Shown here: positions 37,177-48,568 of the stretch, in pieces
How the letters are laid out: the number at the start of each line of letters is the position of its first letter
Numbering within the stretch: the first letter of the stretch is position 1
The notes under the pieces: generated by a model
Told to the model about the DNA's origin: nothing
What the model saw: the letters and a program-made list of their open reading frames with translations, nothing else
Database searches by the model: none
Source: Cryptomeria japonica
Taxonomy: Eukaryota > Streptophyta > Pinopsida > Cupressales > Cupressaceae
Assembly: GCF_030272615.1 (NCBI RefSeq)
Contig: NC_081409.1
Location: 209,851,190 to 209,915,189, forward strand
Length of the DNA stretch: 64,000 bases
Direction: 5' to 3'
Program-made: the position numbers and the translations under genes

Positions 37177-38679
37177 TGTACGTTAGGAAATAGGAAATCA
37201 TCACAAGCAAGATAAAACGTAATCATCAATCACAAGTGCATTCATTGCAATGAATCTATCCTAAGACACATTCAATAGAGACATGAAAACAAAGCATACA
37301 AAACTAATGATTGTGCAAACAAGATGACGATTTGAATGCTCCTTCCACACGGCTCCATTGTTCTTCTTTCCTCTCCAAATAGTTGTGGATCTCACCTACA
37401 AGTGCACACACAATTGAAAGCAAGTAGACGGGATTTTTGATCAAGAGTACTAGAAGCTTAGATTCGATAGCCTGATTATCAATTACCAATTACCAATTAG
37501 CCTTGATTGATGAAGATCATCCAATTTATAGAAGAATTGGAGAGATGACAAGATTAGCATGATTCAATTCAAATGGAAATTGCAAATCAATTATGTCAAT
37601 TATGACAAATTATGCACTTTCTATGCAAAATTTGTTGATTGATAATTCATGACAATTTATGACAAATTTCTATGTCAAGAATTGATTGATTGTCAATTAT
37701 GACAAATTATGACAAATTGACATGTCATTTCCATGAATTTAGGAGAGAAATAGGAGGAATTTGAAATTAGGAATTAAGAAAATTAGAAAATTGAAATTGA
37801 TGAAAATTAGGAATTTGAAATTAGGTAAATTAATTAATAATCTTTCATTTATTAATTAATTCACAAAGAGAGGAATAATTAGCCAATTAAATGAACATTT
37901 AATTGTAATGAGAAGACTTAGGATAATTAATAATTTATTAATCCTAGAGGAAGAAATGACAAGCAAGGTTAAATGATTAAATCACGAAACCCTAGAAGGT
38001 GAATTAGCAATGCGAGGATGACAATTAGGTCTTGATTGAAGATAATTGATTTGATCATGATTTGATTTTGGATTGATAAATGACCAATGTGATAAATGAT
38101 TTGATTGATAAATGCGCCAATTGACGAGGAACAATGACAAATTGATCCAAATTGACATAATTGTGACAGACAATGATCGATAGCAAAATGATCGCAAAAT
38201 GACAAAATTGACAAGAGGACAAGGATTGATGATAAATAGATTGCAAGATGACAAGATTAAAAATGACCACGATCGGTGACAAATCGATCGCAAAATGACA
38301 AGATCGAACATGACAACGACCGATGACAAATCGATCGCAAAATGACAAGATTGAAAATGATAAAGATTGACAACAAATCGATAAGAGGACAAAACCCTAA
38401 TTAGGATTGACGATGTCCAAAATGATAACAAATTAGCATGCACATTGATACGATAGGATAAAATCGATCAAAATCATGATTGGATAGTGTTGTCAACAAG
38501 ACCAAATTTGAGAGCGAGACGAATGAAGAATGTAGAGGAATGACTCGATGTTCGCAAATGATAAAAACCAAGTGCGTGACATAGGAGAAATGTTAATGCG
38601 ACGCAAAAACCTAAAATGAGGCAATGCGCAAATGTTAAAGTATGACTCCGCAAGCGTTGACCATTTTTAGGTGTCTACA
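37177..38679 (-). repeat. 3' LTR of element C (1503 bp)
   Basis: On the minus strand TGTAGACACCTAAAAATGG to CCTAACGTACA. Rich in TGACAAAT and CGATCG-like repeats (38100-38360), which give spurious ORFs. A TATA box lies near 37523-37530 (minus), matching 48916-48922 in the partner. Confidence 0.95.
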
Positions 38680-38726
38680 TTTTGCCCCTCTTTGAGACAA
38701 TGCGATTTTAAGCATTGTTTCAAAGA
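38680..38726 (-). other. Polypurine tract and 15-bp hairpin of element C
   Basis: The minus strand reads CAAAGAGGGGCAAAA before the LTR. TCTTTGAGACAATGC (38689-38703) pairs with GCATTGTTTCAAAGA (38712-38726) with one mismatch and an 8-base loop; it is the best preserved of four such hairpins. Confidence 0.8.
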
Positions 38727-39237
38727 ACAATAATGAAAATGCCCCAGATGCTGATAATGACATATGAAAATGCCCCAGAATAACAATGATATATGCATGC
38801 CCGCTCGAGGAATTGGCCGGAAACATGCAGAAAAGAGGCCAATTGATCGATAAAAATGATAGGATCGAACGGACTGACAATCGGAGATTGGATGCATGAA
38901 GGACAAGCACTTGAAGATGCAAAAGACTGCAACCAACATAAGATGGAGAGGGTGCACGTCCATCTATGCACTGACAAAGAGCTATAAATGGGACCAAGAG
39001 AGTGAAAATTGCTCATTTGCACTAGCCAAGGAGGAGAATTTGGTGCTCTGGACAAGGACACTTGCAGAGAGATGGTGAACATTCCAATGGCAGATCACCT
39101 TGGAGAACATGTACGCACATTCAGACAATCGGACGACGCAGGAGCCACGGTATGGATCTCAAAAACCCATGTTTTCAATTTCGTGAATTTTGAATGCTTG
39201 CGGGACATTGCGGGGCCCACAGAAAATGCAAAAACTG

Positions 39238-39360
39238 ACTTCTGCGCCTGTGCAGAGTGAATCTTGCGCTTATGTCAGGTATTCTGTGCTTGTGTAAGGG
39301 TACACAGGCGCAAGAGTCAAGACACAGGTGCAAGAGGCAAGACACAAGCGTAATTGTGCA
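39238..39360. repeat. Inverted array of ACACAGGCGCAAGAG motifs (C, 3' side)
   Basis: Three copies in one direction (CTTCTGCGCCTGTGC, ATCTTGCGCTTATGTC, TTCTGTGCTTGTGTA) face three in the other (TACACAGGCGCAAGAG, ACACAGGTGCAAGAG, ACACAAGCGTAATTGT), forming an imperfect hairpin of about 120 bases. The same motif is present as a direct array at the other end of C (48328-48450). Confidence 0.75.
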
Positions 39361-39527
39361 TGTAAGACTCAATTTAGGTTCAAAACTGCATGCAAAGGAC
39401 CTGAAAAGGGGGGACAAGGGTAGGATAGGGTAAAATAGATAAAGTACACCCGAATTTGGCCATAAAACAAGGAAATGTAGCCCGTAGGAACAAACCCTAA
39501 AACTGACAAAAAGATGCCCCAATTGTG

Positions 39528-41255
39528 ATGCAGAGTCGACAGTATCTGTTGATCACGCGGGAGAATCGACCAGACTGTTTCATGCTACGACATAGACTCA
39601 GGAGCACGGACAGAGACACATTAGCAGGACTCGGCATATATCACATCACATACATGCCCAAGATTAGGGCAAACACAGTATTGCTTACCGCATTGGCAGA
39701 GCGATGGCATTCGGAGACCTCCTCATTCCATTTGGCGACTGGCGAGGTGACAGTGACATTGGAGGATGTATGGCGTATCCTCCGCATTCCGATACGTGGA
39801 GAGATGATAGAGTATGACTCAGTGACAGGGAGAGATGCATTGTGCAGATTGTTTGAGTGCGACGCAGATGATCTGGATATTGTCAAGAGGGAGATCCACT
39901 GGGAGACTATGGCAGGAGAGTATGATCAGCGATGTGTGGTGATAGCAGTTGTGATAGCATGTCTGCTAGCAGGAGACAGACGAGGACATGGATTCCCTAT
40001 TGGATGGGGAAGAGTGCTAGAGCAGATGGTGACAGAGGGGATGGTGTATGCGTGGGGACCATGTGTGCTTGCGATGCTATATTTTCAGCTACATCAGATA
40101 GCGTATCAGGGAGTGCAGACTTTGAGCTGTGGAGTCACATTGCTTCAGGTATGGGCATTTGAGCACATAGCCATATGTCGACCGATTACGGAGAGACAGG
40201 TGGTACCACACCTACCATATGTGTATTGCTATGGTGGAGCATTGAGACAGGGTCCATTTGGATACATATTATACTGGCGATATGAGCTAGACAGACTGAG
40301 AGAGTTCACATGGAGGCCATATCTTGATTGCCCTGGATGGTCAGATGACAGTGATGAGCTACCCTATTGTAGATAGGAGAGGTACCTGATTGGGCGACCA
40401 GTGAATCGCCAGAGAGTGATTGAGATGTACCTGCCAGAGAGAGTCAGACGACAGTTTGGAGAGAGGCAGGATGTACCTAGGAGGATTGCATGCTTTGCCC
40501 GATCTCATAGAGAGACGAGTCAGTGGGGGAGTATGATTCAGCCACACATAGCATATGTCGACTTTGCAGAGCTACAACAGAGATAGTGGGATTGGAGGTC
40601 AGATGTGGTGGATGCTGGGACGACAGAGGAGTATGAGAGATGGTTTGCACGATGATGGCCAGTGCCATTGACAGATCCGGATATTCCAGTACTGAGGCGA
40701 CAGGAGGACTTCCCACTCACAGGAGAGGAGGGAGATGATGAGGATGACGAGGATGATGAGGATGATGAGGACAGAGACAAGGATGAGGATAGAGATGAGG
40801 AAGGCAGGGACGAGGATGATGAGGAGCAGGAGGATGAGCCAGATTCAGGCAAGCATGAGGCATTACAGGACATACCCATAGAGCCAGAGACAGCTAGGAC
40901 AGAGGAGATGGAGATATTTAGGGCTACCATAGCGAGTCAGCAGGACTATATTGCAACATTGGAGAGACAGAATGCCAGCTTGAGGATAGAACGAGATACA
41001 ACAATAGCTCAGGCACAGCGAGAGGGATAGAGAGTCACTGAGTTCATTGGGTCGATTAGGGATGCCAGTGCACGGGAGATGGCACAGATGCTGGTAGAGA
41101 CCAGAGAGGAGAGCACCTTCATATCAGGCACGATCGAGGACAGAGAGCAGGTCACGCTCTCGGAGGTCATTGAGCAGCATGGGGGTGAGTGGACCTATGA
41201 GACCACCACAGCCAGGACCAGGAGGGACATCATCTGTGAGACATGGCAGGGATGA
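39528..41255 (+). pseudogene. PMD gene of element C, antisense; best-preserved PMD copy
   Basis: One frame runs from 39528 to the TGA near 41255 without any frameshift, broken only by TAG 40374, TAG 40584, TGA 40653 and TAG 41028. The domain is complete: VLLTALAERWHSETSSFHLA, GEVTVTLEDVWRILRIPIRG, ALCRLFECDADDL, GHGFPIGWGRVLEQMV, AWGPCVLAMLYFQLHQIAYQ, TLLQVWAFEHIAI and ERYLIGRP. An acidic linker (Asp/Glu runs at 40730-40870) and a coiled coil (SQQDYIATLERQNASLRIER) follow. An ATG occurs at 39528, but ATTGTGATGCAG just before codon 2 also reads as a 3' splice site, as in A, B and D, so an upstream exon is possible. PMD function in the element is unknown. If only the first stop is real, a product of about 283 residues with most of the domain could still be made. 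Confidence 0.88.
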
Positions 41256-43619
41256 GGAGGATAGAGGGAGCACCCAGTGATAGAGGCACGTGCTCCTTAT
41301 GACAGATAGTGGACATTATGTAGTTTGACATGTTGTAGTCAGCCTGCGGGCCATACTTAGGACAGACAGTCCGATTTTGTACTCCGATATTATTATGATA
41401 TGTGACATGAAATGCATCGATATGATGGGATGCAATGTGTTATGATTTGTAGTTATTTTGCTATGTATGGATGACTTATGTACTTGTTTATGAACATGTA
41501 TGGATGTATTTTTATGTATATTTTTTTTTATGTGTTTTTGATGTATTTATGAAATGAAATGGATAAAATGCTTGATGTAATATGTGATGGAATGCAAATG
41601 TACTAAATAATGAATGTAGGATACAGCATATGTGTTTGGATATCAGAGCACTAGACCAAACTGACTATCCGGACTGACGGAAGAAATGTTAGTAAGCAGA
41701 AATGAGACAGGGGAGAGTTCGAGACAAAGAAAAACTTGCTTTCAGTAATGCACTTTGTAGGTGAGAACCTTTATTTTTATGTAGCAAAATGGATGCGTAG
41801 CATCATGGCATTGAAGGCCAGAGCTGAAATGCAACCCTTTTGGCAAAAGACAGACACATCACAGAAAAATGACAATCACAATCAAAAAAGAAAAAGACCA
41901 TGAGCCATCCCGGTCACTCTAAATCACTCAGTGACATCATCGAGCAACATAGAAACATGACCGAAGCTAAAGATAAATCAATAAAAAGATAAGATACACA
42001 AATTCAAGCTAATCAGACAAACATCTTGATCTTCATTATCAAAAGTTGAAAGTGCTGATAGGACGATCATGCTATCTGGTTTCAGGAAATGCGGTACCCC
42101 GTCTAAGACAGGACACAGTCTGGTTTCGAGTATACCACACCCTGCATAAGACCCATGATAATAGGAACAAGGAAAATGATTTTGATGGTACCATTCGATG
42201 GATAAGACAATTTTGATCAGTTTGAATGTTTGGTTTTGATTGAAAAAGTTCATCTGGTTAAAACATGATTTCATTAAAGCACAGCGTGTGATTGCGAGTT
42301 GTTGGATGTATGCTCAGCGATCTGTCTATGCACAAAGAGAGATCATTTATTGCACAATGTGTGTTTTTGGATTTTAATGTTTTTGAAATGTTTTTGTGTT
42401 CATTTTTTCAGGACTTTTTATGATTTTTAGGGATTTTCATTTTTTCAATTTTTAGATACTTTTTTCAGGACTTTTTTGAATTTTTTTTTTTTTTTTTAAT
42501 TTTTTCAGGACATTATATGATTTTTTTATAATTTATTTTAGGACATTTTTCAATTTTTATGAGATGTTTTCAGGACATTTTTCAATTTTTTTATGAGATG
42601 TTTTCAGGACATTTTTCAATTTTTTTATGAGATGTTTTCAATTTTTATGAATTTTGCCCCCAGTGTCTAGCAAGGCAAGGAATATGACAGGTGAATAAAT
42701 AGGCTTGCTGAAATGATGGTGGATAGAGGGAAGACAAAGGCCTTTTATTATGGAGACAATATGGATGCAATTTTCAAGGGCTATTGCGTGATGGGACAAG
42801 AGACTAGATATGACAATGTAAAGCAGTGACATGGCATGAGGGACATGTCAAGAGGTTTTTGAAACCATGTTTAAATTTTGCATCCTTATGTCAGATCAAG
42901 ATCAAGGAATGAAAAAGAGTGTATGGATAGTGATAAGATATGGATAGGATAAGCAAGACCAAGAATGAATAAGGGACATGGACTAAAGGTCAAGATTGGC
43001 TAAGGGATAGTGGCAGAAAGTTGCAATAAGATAGGGAATATGGATGAAAGGATGAAATAAGCAAATGGATAAATGACCAAAAGCTATGATAGACTGAAAG
43101 CTGCAAACAAGATGCATGATGCTCATGATGATCTTCAACCTTGTCAAGATCAAAGGTGGAAAGAGGAAATGGACATAAGGGACAATAAGATATGAAGGGT
43201 AATGACAGGGGTTCGATAGGATAATGAAGGGCAGTAGGATAGGAAGGAGGAAACCTGCCCCCAAGTGTGGTGTGCAAGAAGTTCATAGATTACGCATGAT
43301 GCCTGTTTGCCAGGTTTTCATCATGGTACTTTCCCAAGGCGCCTGTTTGCCAGGTTTTCACCAGTGGACGAATTATTTTTCTTTATTTTTTTCTTTTTAT
43401 TTTCTTTTCTTTTCTTTTTCACTTTTTTTTTTTTTTTTTTTTTTGTATTTTGACTTTTTCAATAGAAGATAGACACATGATAGGGGATGGAAGAAGGACT
43501 CAAGCGTCTTTTTGTTTGGATAGGAGCCTTGAAAAAAATGGACCATGACCTTTAAAAGTATGCTCAAAGATGTTGGTAGGACAAGGACATGGAAAAAGAG
43601 ATGAAACTAAGGCAAGGAT
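41256..43619. other. Non-coding spacer of element C with TTTTCAGGAC tandem repeats
   Basis: Lies between the convergent PMD gene and the sense ORF. From 42395 to 42640 there are about eight degenerate copies of TTTTTCAGGACATTTT, the last three as a regular unit of about 35 bases that includes TTTATGAGATG. TTTTGCCCCCAG at 42652 matches a motif in B at 30182. A long T run lies at 43421-43444. No gene is seen; the region may contain both 3' ends (poly-A signals) of the convergent genes. Confidence 0.6.
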
Positions 43620-46490
43620 TTATGCAAAGGATGGGATCAAAGGGATCGAAGGATGGAAAATATGCATTGGATAATGGATAGGGTATTGGAAGAATTGGGC
43701 TTCAGTGGATGGAGATGAAGGCAAGATTGACATTGGCACACACCTTGAGGGGTGATGGACTGATGGAGGACAAATGTATTTTGGATATTGAGATTTTGAC
43801 GAAGGAACAACCTGGGATTGTGGGACATAAGGGCCCAAAATGGATGAAGAAGGTGATGGAGGGACAAATTTGAGAGGTTTGGAAGGAGGAATAGCAACTT
43901 TGGATGCCAAGTTGGATGTTTCTTTAGGCTTTTGCGCTTCAAGGAGCTGCTTAGGGATCCACATGGTTTTTGATTTTTCATGCTTTTGTGGTTCCTTGGA
44001 GTGCATTGCTTGCACAAGGGATTTAGGAACCCATATATATTTTGACTTTTCTTTATTTTGCTCAGTGGGCTTTTGTGGCCTTTTGGATATTTCTTTTTCT
44101 TTATAGATCATATTTTGCTTTCTTTTGACATGTCGATTATATTGGACATGTTGATCCTTGAATACATGTGGATTTCTAGACTTAGGACTTTTATACTTGG
44201 CATCCAAATTGCTTGGAGGGGGAAAGGAATGCATGGATGGATATGAATGAAATGGACTTCTTTTGGATTGATGAAATTTACTCAAGGATGTGTGCCTTTA
44301 CTGATGTTGCATAGGAGATGGAGGGATATAGGGACCTAGAATGGATGGAAGCGATGATGGGGAAGGTGGACATTTGGATTTTGACTTTGAAGGGATACCA
44401 GTGCCTTGAGTGTGAGCTCTATAGACATGACCTTGAAGATTTTCTTCCACATGAAGGGATTCTTGCTTATGGAGATCTACTCCTTTTCCTTTATGAATAT
44501 CTTGACTTGTAGGATACTCTTTTCTTTGGGAAGAAGACGCAAGTCCATTATGAGGTGGATATGATATGAGAGAAATAATGAGATCTTGAAGTGGATCAGA
44601 TTGCACAAAAGTGGAAGAACCCATTATGCATGTCGAGGGTTCATGAACATCTTGCACTGACATGTCAGAATCATGAAGGGGATTAGGATCATGAGGGTGA
44701 TTAGGATCATGTAGTGTACATGGTTCAATGATAAGCTCTTCAAGAGATGGAATGGGAGAAATAATGGGATCATCAAAAGAAATGCGATCTTGGAGTAGAT
44801 ATGCCTGATTAGGACATGGAGATGGAGGAACAAGTGGATCTTGTGGAGGATTTAAAGGAGTAATTTGATCTTGACAAGGAGGAAGATCATTGGAATCCTC
44901 TTTAAAGGTGCTTTTCTCTTGACTTTTAATGGGATCATCAGAAAGGATGGAAGGGATATCTTGATCTTTCTTAGGAAGTGGAATGTCAATGGGATTTGAA
45001 AGAACATTTTTTTCATGAAATGGAAGGGGATCATTTGGGATTGGATGGACTGGGATATCTTGATCTTGCTCGGGGAATGGAGTGTCAATAGGACTTTGGA
45101 TAGGATGGACAAGAATAGGGGAACCATCATGAGTGTCTGGGAACATGGGGTCCTGGTCAACAATTGGATGGGATGATAAGGTTTTGGGATCTTGATCTTG
45201 ATTTTCCTTAGGACATGTTTCTTCATGCTCTAAACTATCCTCTTGACATGAGGTTGGACTTTGGATATGCATGGGGGATTCTGACAAGGAATCAATGTTT
45301 TGGCTTGAAGAAAATGCACTTTGAACATTTGTGATGGATTTTGGCAAGGAATCAATGCTTGAACATGAGGAAGAGGGACTTCAAATGGGGTCCTCTAAAA
45401 TAGGTAATGGCATTAAAGTGCATGGTGGCATTGGGTCTTGTATTTCTGAAACATGACAAGGATGTGCATCATGAATTGGATTATCTTGGCAATCAATTAT
45501 GGATAGCTCTTGGATAATTGCATCCTTGGGTGTATTATTTGATGAGGACAATATAGAAGATTCTTGTGAAACTTCTAAAGGTGTAGGGATAGATGCCATT
45601 GGAGAGTCAATTTGCTTGCGAGGGGATGAGGCATTGCTAGACATAATTGTATTATCTTGATCTTCCTCAAAGAACTCACTTGGTAGTTTCCTTAAGAGCA
45701 TTGCAATAAAGCCACCTTTCTTTCGAGGTTTTGACATGGTTGTATCTGGAATTTGAACTTGTTTTTGGTTTGATGTCATGTTTTTATATTGGACTTGGTT
45801 CAATTGTTCTGACATGTTTGAAACTTGGGTTCGTGTGTGCTGCAACCTTTGTTTTTGAATGTTTGGCTGTTGTTGTTGACATTGATATGTTGATTGAACT
45901 TGTTGATATTCCACCATTGGTTGAACTATTTGTTGACATTGTATAGTTGGTTGGACATATTGTTGAAATTGGACCATTGGTTGTGTTGGTTGTATATGTT
46001 GAAATTGTTGAACAATTGGTTGTATTGGTTGAAAATCTGATTGATAGTAAACACCTTCTTGTTCTTGTTGTGAAGGCACATAATGTTGTTGTCTCTTTTC
46101 TTGAAATTGTTTCATCATCTCTATTTGTGAGAGGAGAGTTGGTATGTCTGATCGTTCAAGAAGAGATTTTACATCAATTGGCTCGATATTTGGATTTCGA
46201 CCTGGAAGTTTTCGAAACATTTTGGACATTTGTGATCTATTCTTCGCAATGTTTTTCACTTTTTGTTCGAATATCTCATTTTCTTGAGCTAGTTTCTCCT
46301 CTAGTTTTTGTATTTGGACATTTACATCATCATGATAAGTTTGACCAATGTTGCTTTGTTGTTGGGTTGGATAGGATTGTGATTGCCTTGGATTAAAATT
46401 TGATTGCATTGTCGGTTGATATGTCAAACTTTGTTGCATCATTGGTGCTTGGAACCTTGTTTCAATAGACATGTCACTATGCAAATGCAA
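43620..46490 (-). CDS. Long ORF of unknown function in element C, interrupted by two stops
   Basis: I do not recognise this gene. The minus strand frame from 46490 to 43620 (957 codons) is open except for TGA at 45381-45383 and TAA at 44298-44300; no frameshift occurs. The likely ATG is at 46472 (MSIETRF). The N-terminal third is Gln-rich with a short coiled coil (VQIQKLEEKLAQENEIFEQK) and a small conserved-looking motif (MFRKLPGRNPNIEPIDVKSL). The middle is Pro/Asp-rich with short repeats containing DQDIP, and the C-terminal third is Lys/Pro/Ser-rich and basic, with repeated PSSILGPYVPxS motifs. No zinc knuckle, capsid or enzyme motif is visible. The position after the leader is that of gag in B. 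It could be a fast-evolving structural or regulatory protein, or an extra ORF like those known upstream of gag in giant gypsy elements. Confidence 0.6.
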
Positions 46491-48543
46491 TATTTTTTGG
46501 AATTTTTCAAGGATAATGTATGATATGAAACTAAATGCAAACTAAATGAATGAGAATGCAATCTATGGCAAGAATGCAACCTATGTTTTTGGTTGTTTTT
46601 GAAGATTTTGACAAACTCTTTGGAATGCAAATCTAAAAGAGACCCTTAGGAAATTGAAATGATGTCTAGACCTCGAAGGACAAAAGGACCAAGTGACAAA
46701 AGGACAAGTGACAAAGTCTCCCCTATATGCTTGGATACTAAGCTAGGTTTGACGAAATGACATTGATGACAAAAGGACAAAAGGTTTGATAAGGTCTAGA
46801 CTTCTTAACAATGACTTAGGGTTTATCAAATATTTGGATTACTCAAGTATGACAAAACCTAGTTTTGACACTATATGCAAAGGAACAATTACTATGCAAA
46901 TGACTCTAATATGATATGATAATGACCTAAGATTAATGAAGAGACCTAGGGTAAGCAATGTATGACAATGATATGACTTTAATGCAAGAGGACATATGCA
47001 AATGGATGACTCTTATTGATATGCAAAGGAATATGACTTAGGTGAAACCTAACCTTGGTACTTGACAATGACTTTTGCAAAATGCAACCTATGATGAACT
47101 TAAATGTAAGTGACATGAATGTTGAGACAAGATTTTGAACAATATTTGACAACCATGTTTGAAGATGAGTTTTGAATCTTGATAAACTTTTGTTGGATGA
47201 ATGTCACTTGTGTTTAATCTTATGTTGGATCAATTTGTTTTGCTTTTTGAAATGGGATGCAATTCAACTTTTGACAAGCAAAGAATACAAGATATTACAA
47301 CTTAGACTCAAGACAATCATGCTCATTTCCACATTTCTTATGGTAGGCAAAGACATTAGGTACTTGAGAGGTAGACTCGTTATGAGATTCAAGGAGAATA
47401 CATAGATGCTTGACCCCATGGGCTCCCCTCCACGGCATTCACTTCTCAGGGCAGCCAAGAATCAGTCCCCATGGAAATCTCCCCATGGCGAACTTAGTAT
47501 CTCTTCCAAGTATCTGAATTTGTCCTTCTCAAGCAACTAGAAGGGTTTTTGGCCTCTAAAAACAAGGTATGTAGTAAGGATTTCTATTAAGCGTTACTCC
47601 TTGATGTCACGCAAGCGTGATTGAGACATTAAGCCCATCAAGATACCAAACAAATGTAGTCGCGCAAGCACGATTTAGACCAAGAGGCCCTACTTAGATG
47701 TTGATATGAGAAAGAGTCCAAGGGTCATCACTTCCCAAGTAACTGCAATTCCCACATAACACTTCCTTCAAAGCTTTCGCTCATCGGGTATTTGTTTATA
47801 GTGAGTTAGAATTCCAAGGAATTCTAGCCGTACTCACTTTGGGTCATTCCCTTCTCACGATTATCACTTGCTTGCAAAAGCAAAGTGGTCGACAAGGCAG
47901 GCCCTCTAAAGGAGAGACGCAATCAACAACACAAGCATGGTATCGAAGATCTGGATTTCTGATCACCCTAAGAAGGATGAGAGAATACTCTCCTACTCCA
48001 ATGTCATACTCAACAATCAAAGCAAACAAATGTTCATTCCAACCTATTTAGAAATCACTAGGTGCCTAAAAATTAAATGCAAACACAAAGTTTGATTGTT
48101 TCTCCAAGGCACCCTGCAAAAACCCAAGTTAGAAGTTTAATACGCTTATTCTTTGACTTTCGAATCTGCACAAAGCATGTTAGTAGTTTGATTTATTGTC
48201 TTTGCCATGCATATGCCAAGATTCTGCACAGATAATTAGTACCAAAATCCAAAGCACAGAAAACAGAATGCAAAAACACAACAAATTTCAAGTAAACACT
48301 GCATTTTTTTACCTCTGTTCTGGACTTTACACAGGCGCAGAACTCATGACACAGGCGCAGAACCCATGACACAAGCGTAGAATGTCATCTACACAAGCGC
48401 AGAATGCTCAACACAGGCACAGGTTGCTTCACACAGGCGCAGGAGTCTCCAGAAAACCCTGCACGACCCTGTTTTTGGTTCTTTTTGGCCTGCAAATCAA
48501 CTTGAGAGCACTCAAAACACCATAAAGAGGTTAGAAGGTTAGT
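46491..48543 (-). other. 5' leader of element C with a direct repeat array near the primer-binding site
   Basis: About 2 kb without coding sequence between the primer-binding site and the unknown ORF. At 48328-48450 there are about six direct copies of ACACAGGCGCAGAA-type motifs. Parts of the leader (47400-47900) resemble the leader of B (54200-54620) in motif order, with GTAAAG/CAGG and CTCACTTTGGGTCATTCCC-like pieces. Long untranslated leaders are common in Tat-like elements. Confidence 0.6.
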
Positions 48544-48563
48544 GTTTCACGTCGGGTTCACTA
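48544..48563 (-). other. Primer-binding site of element C
   Basis: Five bases inside the LTR the minus strand reads TAGTGAACCCGACGTGAAAC, close to the B site TGGTGAACTCGATGTGAATC. I did not assign the tRNA. Confidence 0.7.
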
Positions 48564-48568
48564 ATTAA

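Noticed and set aside
37969-38443. Overlapping Cys/Ser/Ile-rich ORFs, repeated at 49362-49836
   Set aside because: They lie in both LTRs of element C, in TGACAAATCGAT-type repeats; duplication is due to the LTR pair, and no protein motif is seen.
40538-40930. Ser-rich 130-codon minus ORF
   Set aside because: Complement of the Asp/Glu repeat (GATGAG...) of the C PMD linker.
45731-46396. Plus-strand Val/Leu-rich ORFs opposite the unknown ORF of C
   Set aside because: Complement of Gln/Thr-rich codons of the minus-strand ORF; composition explains the open frame.
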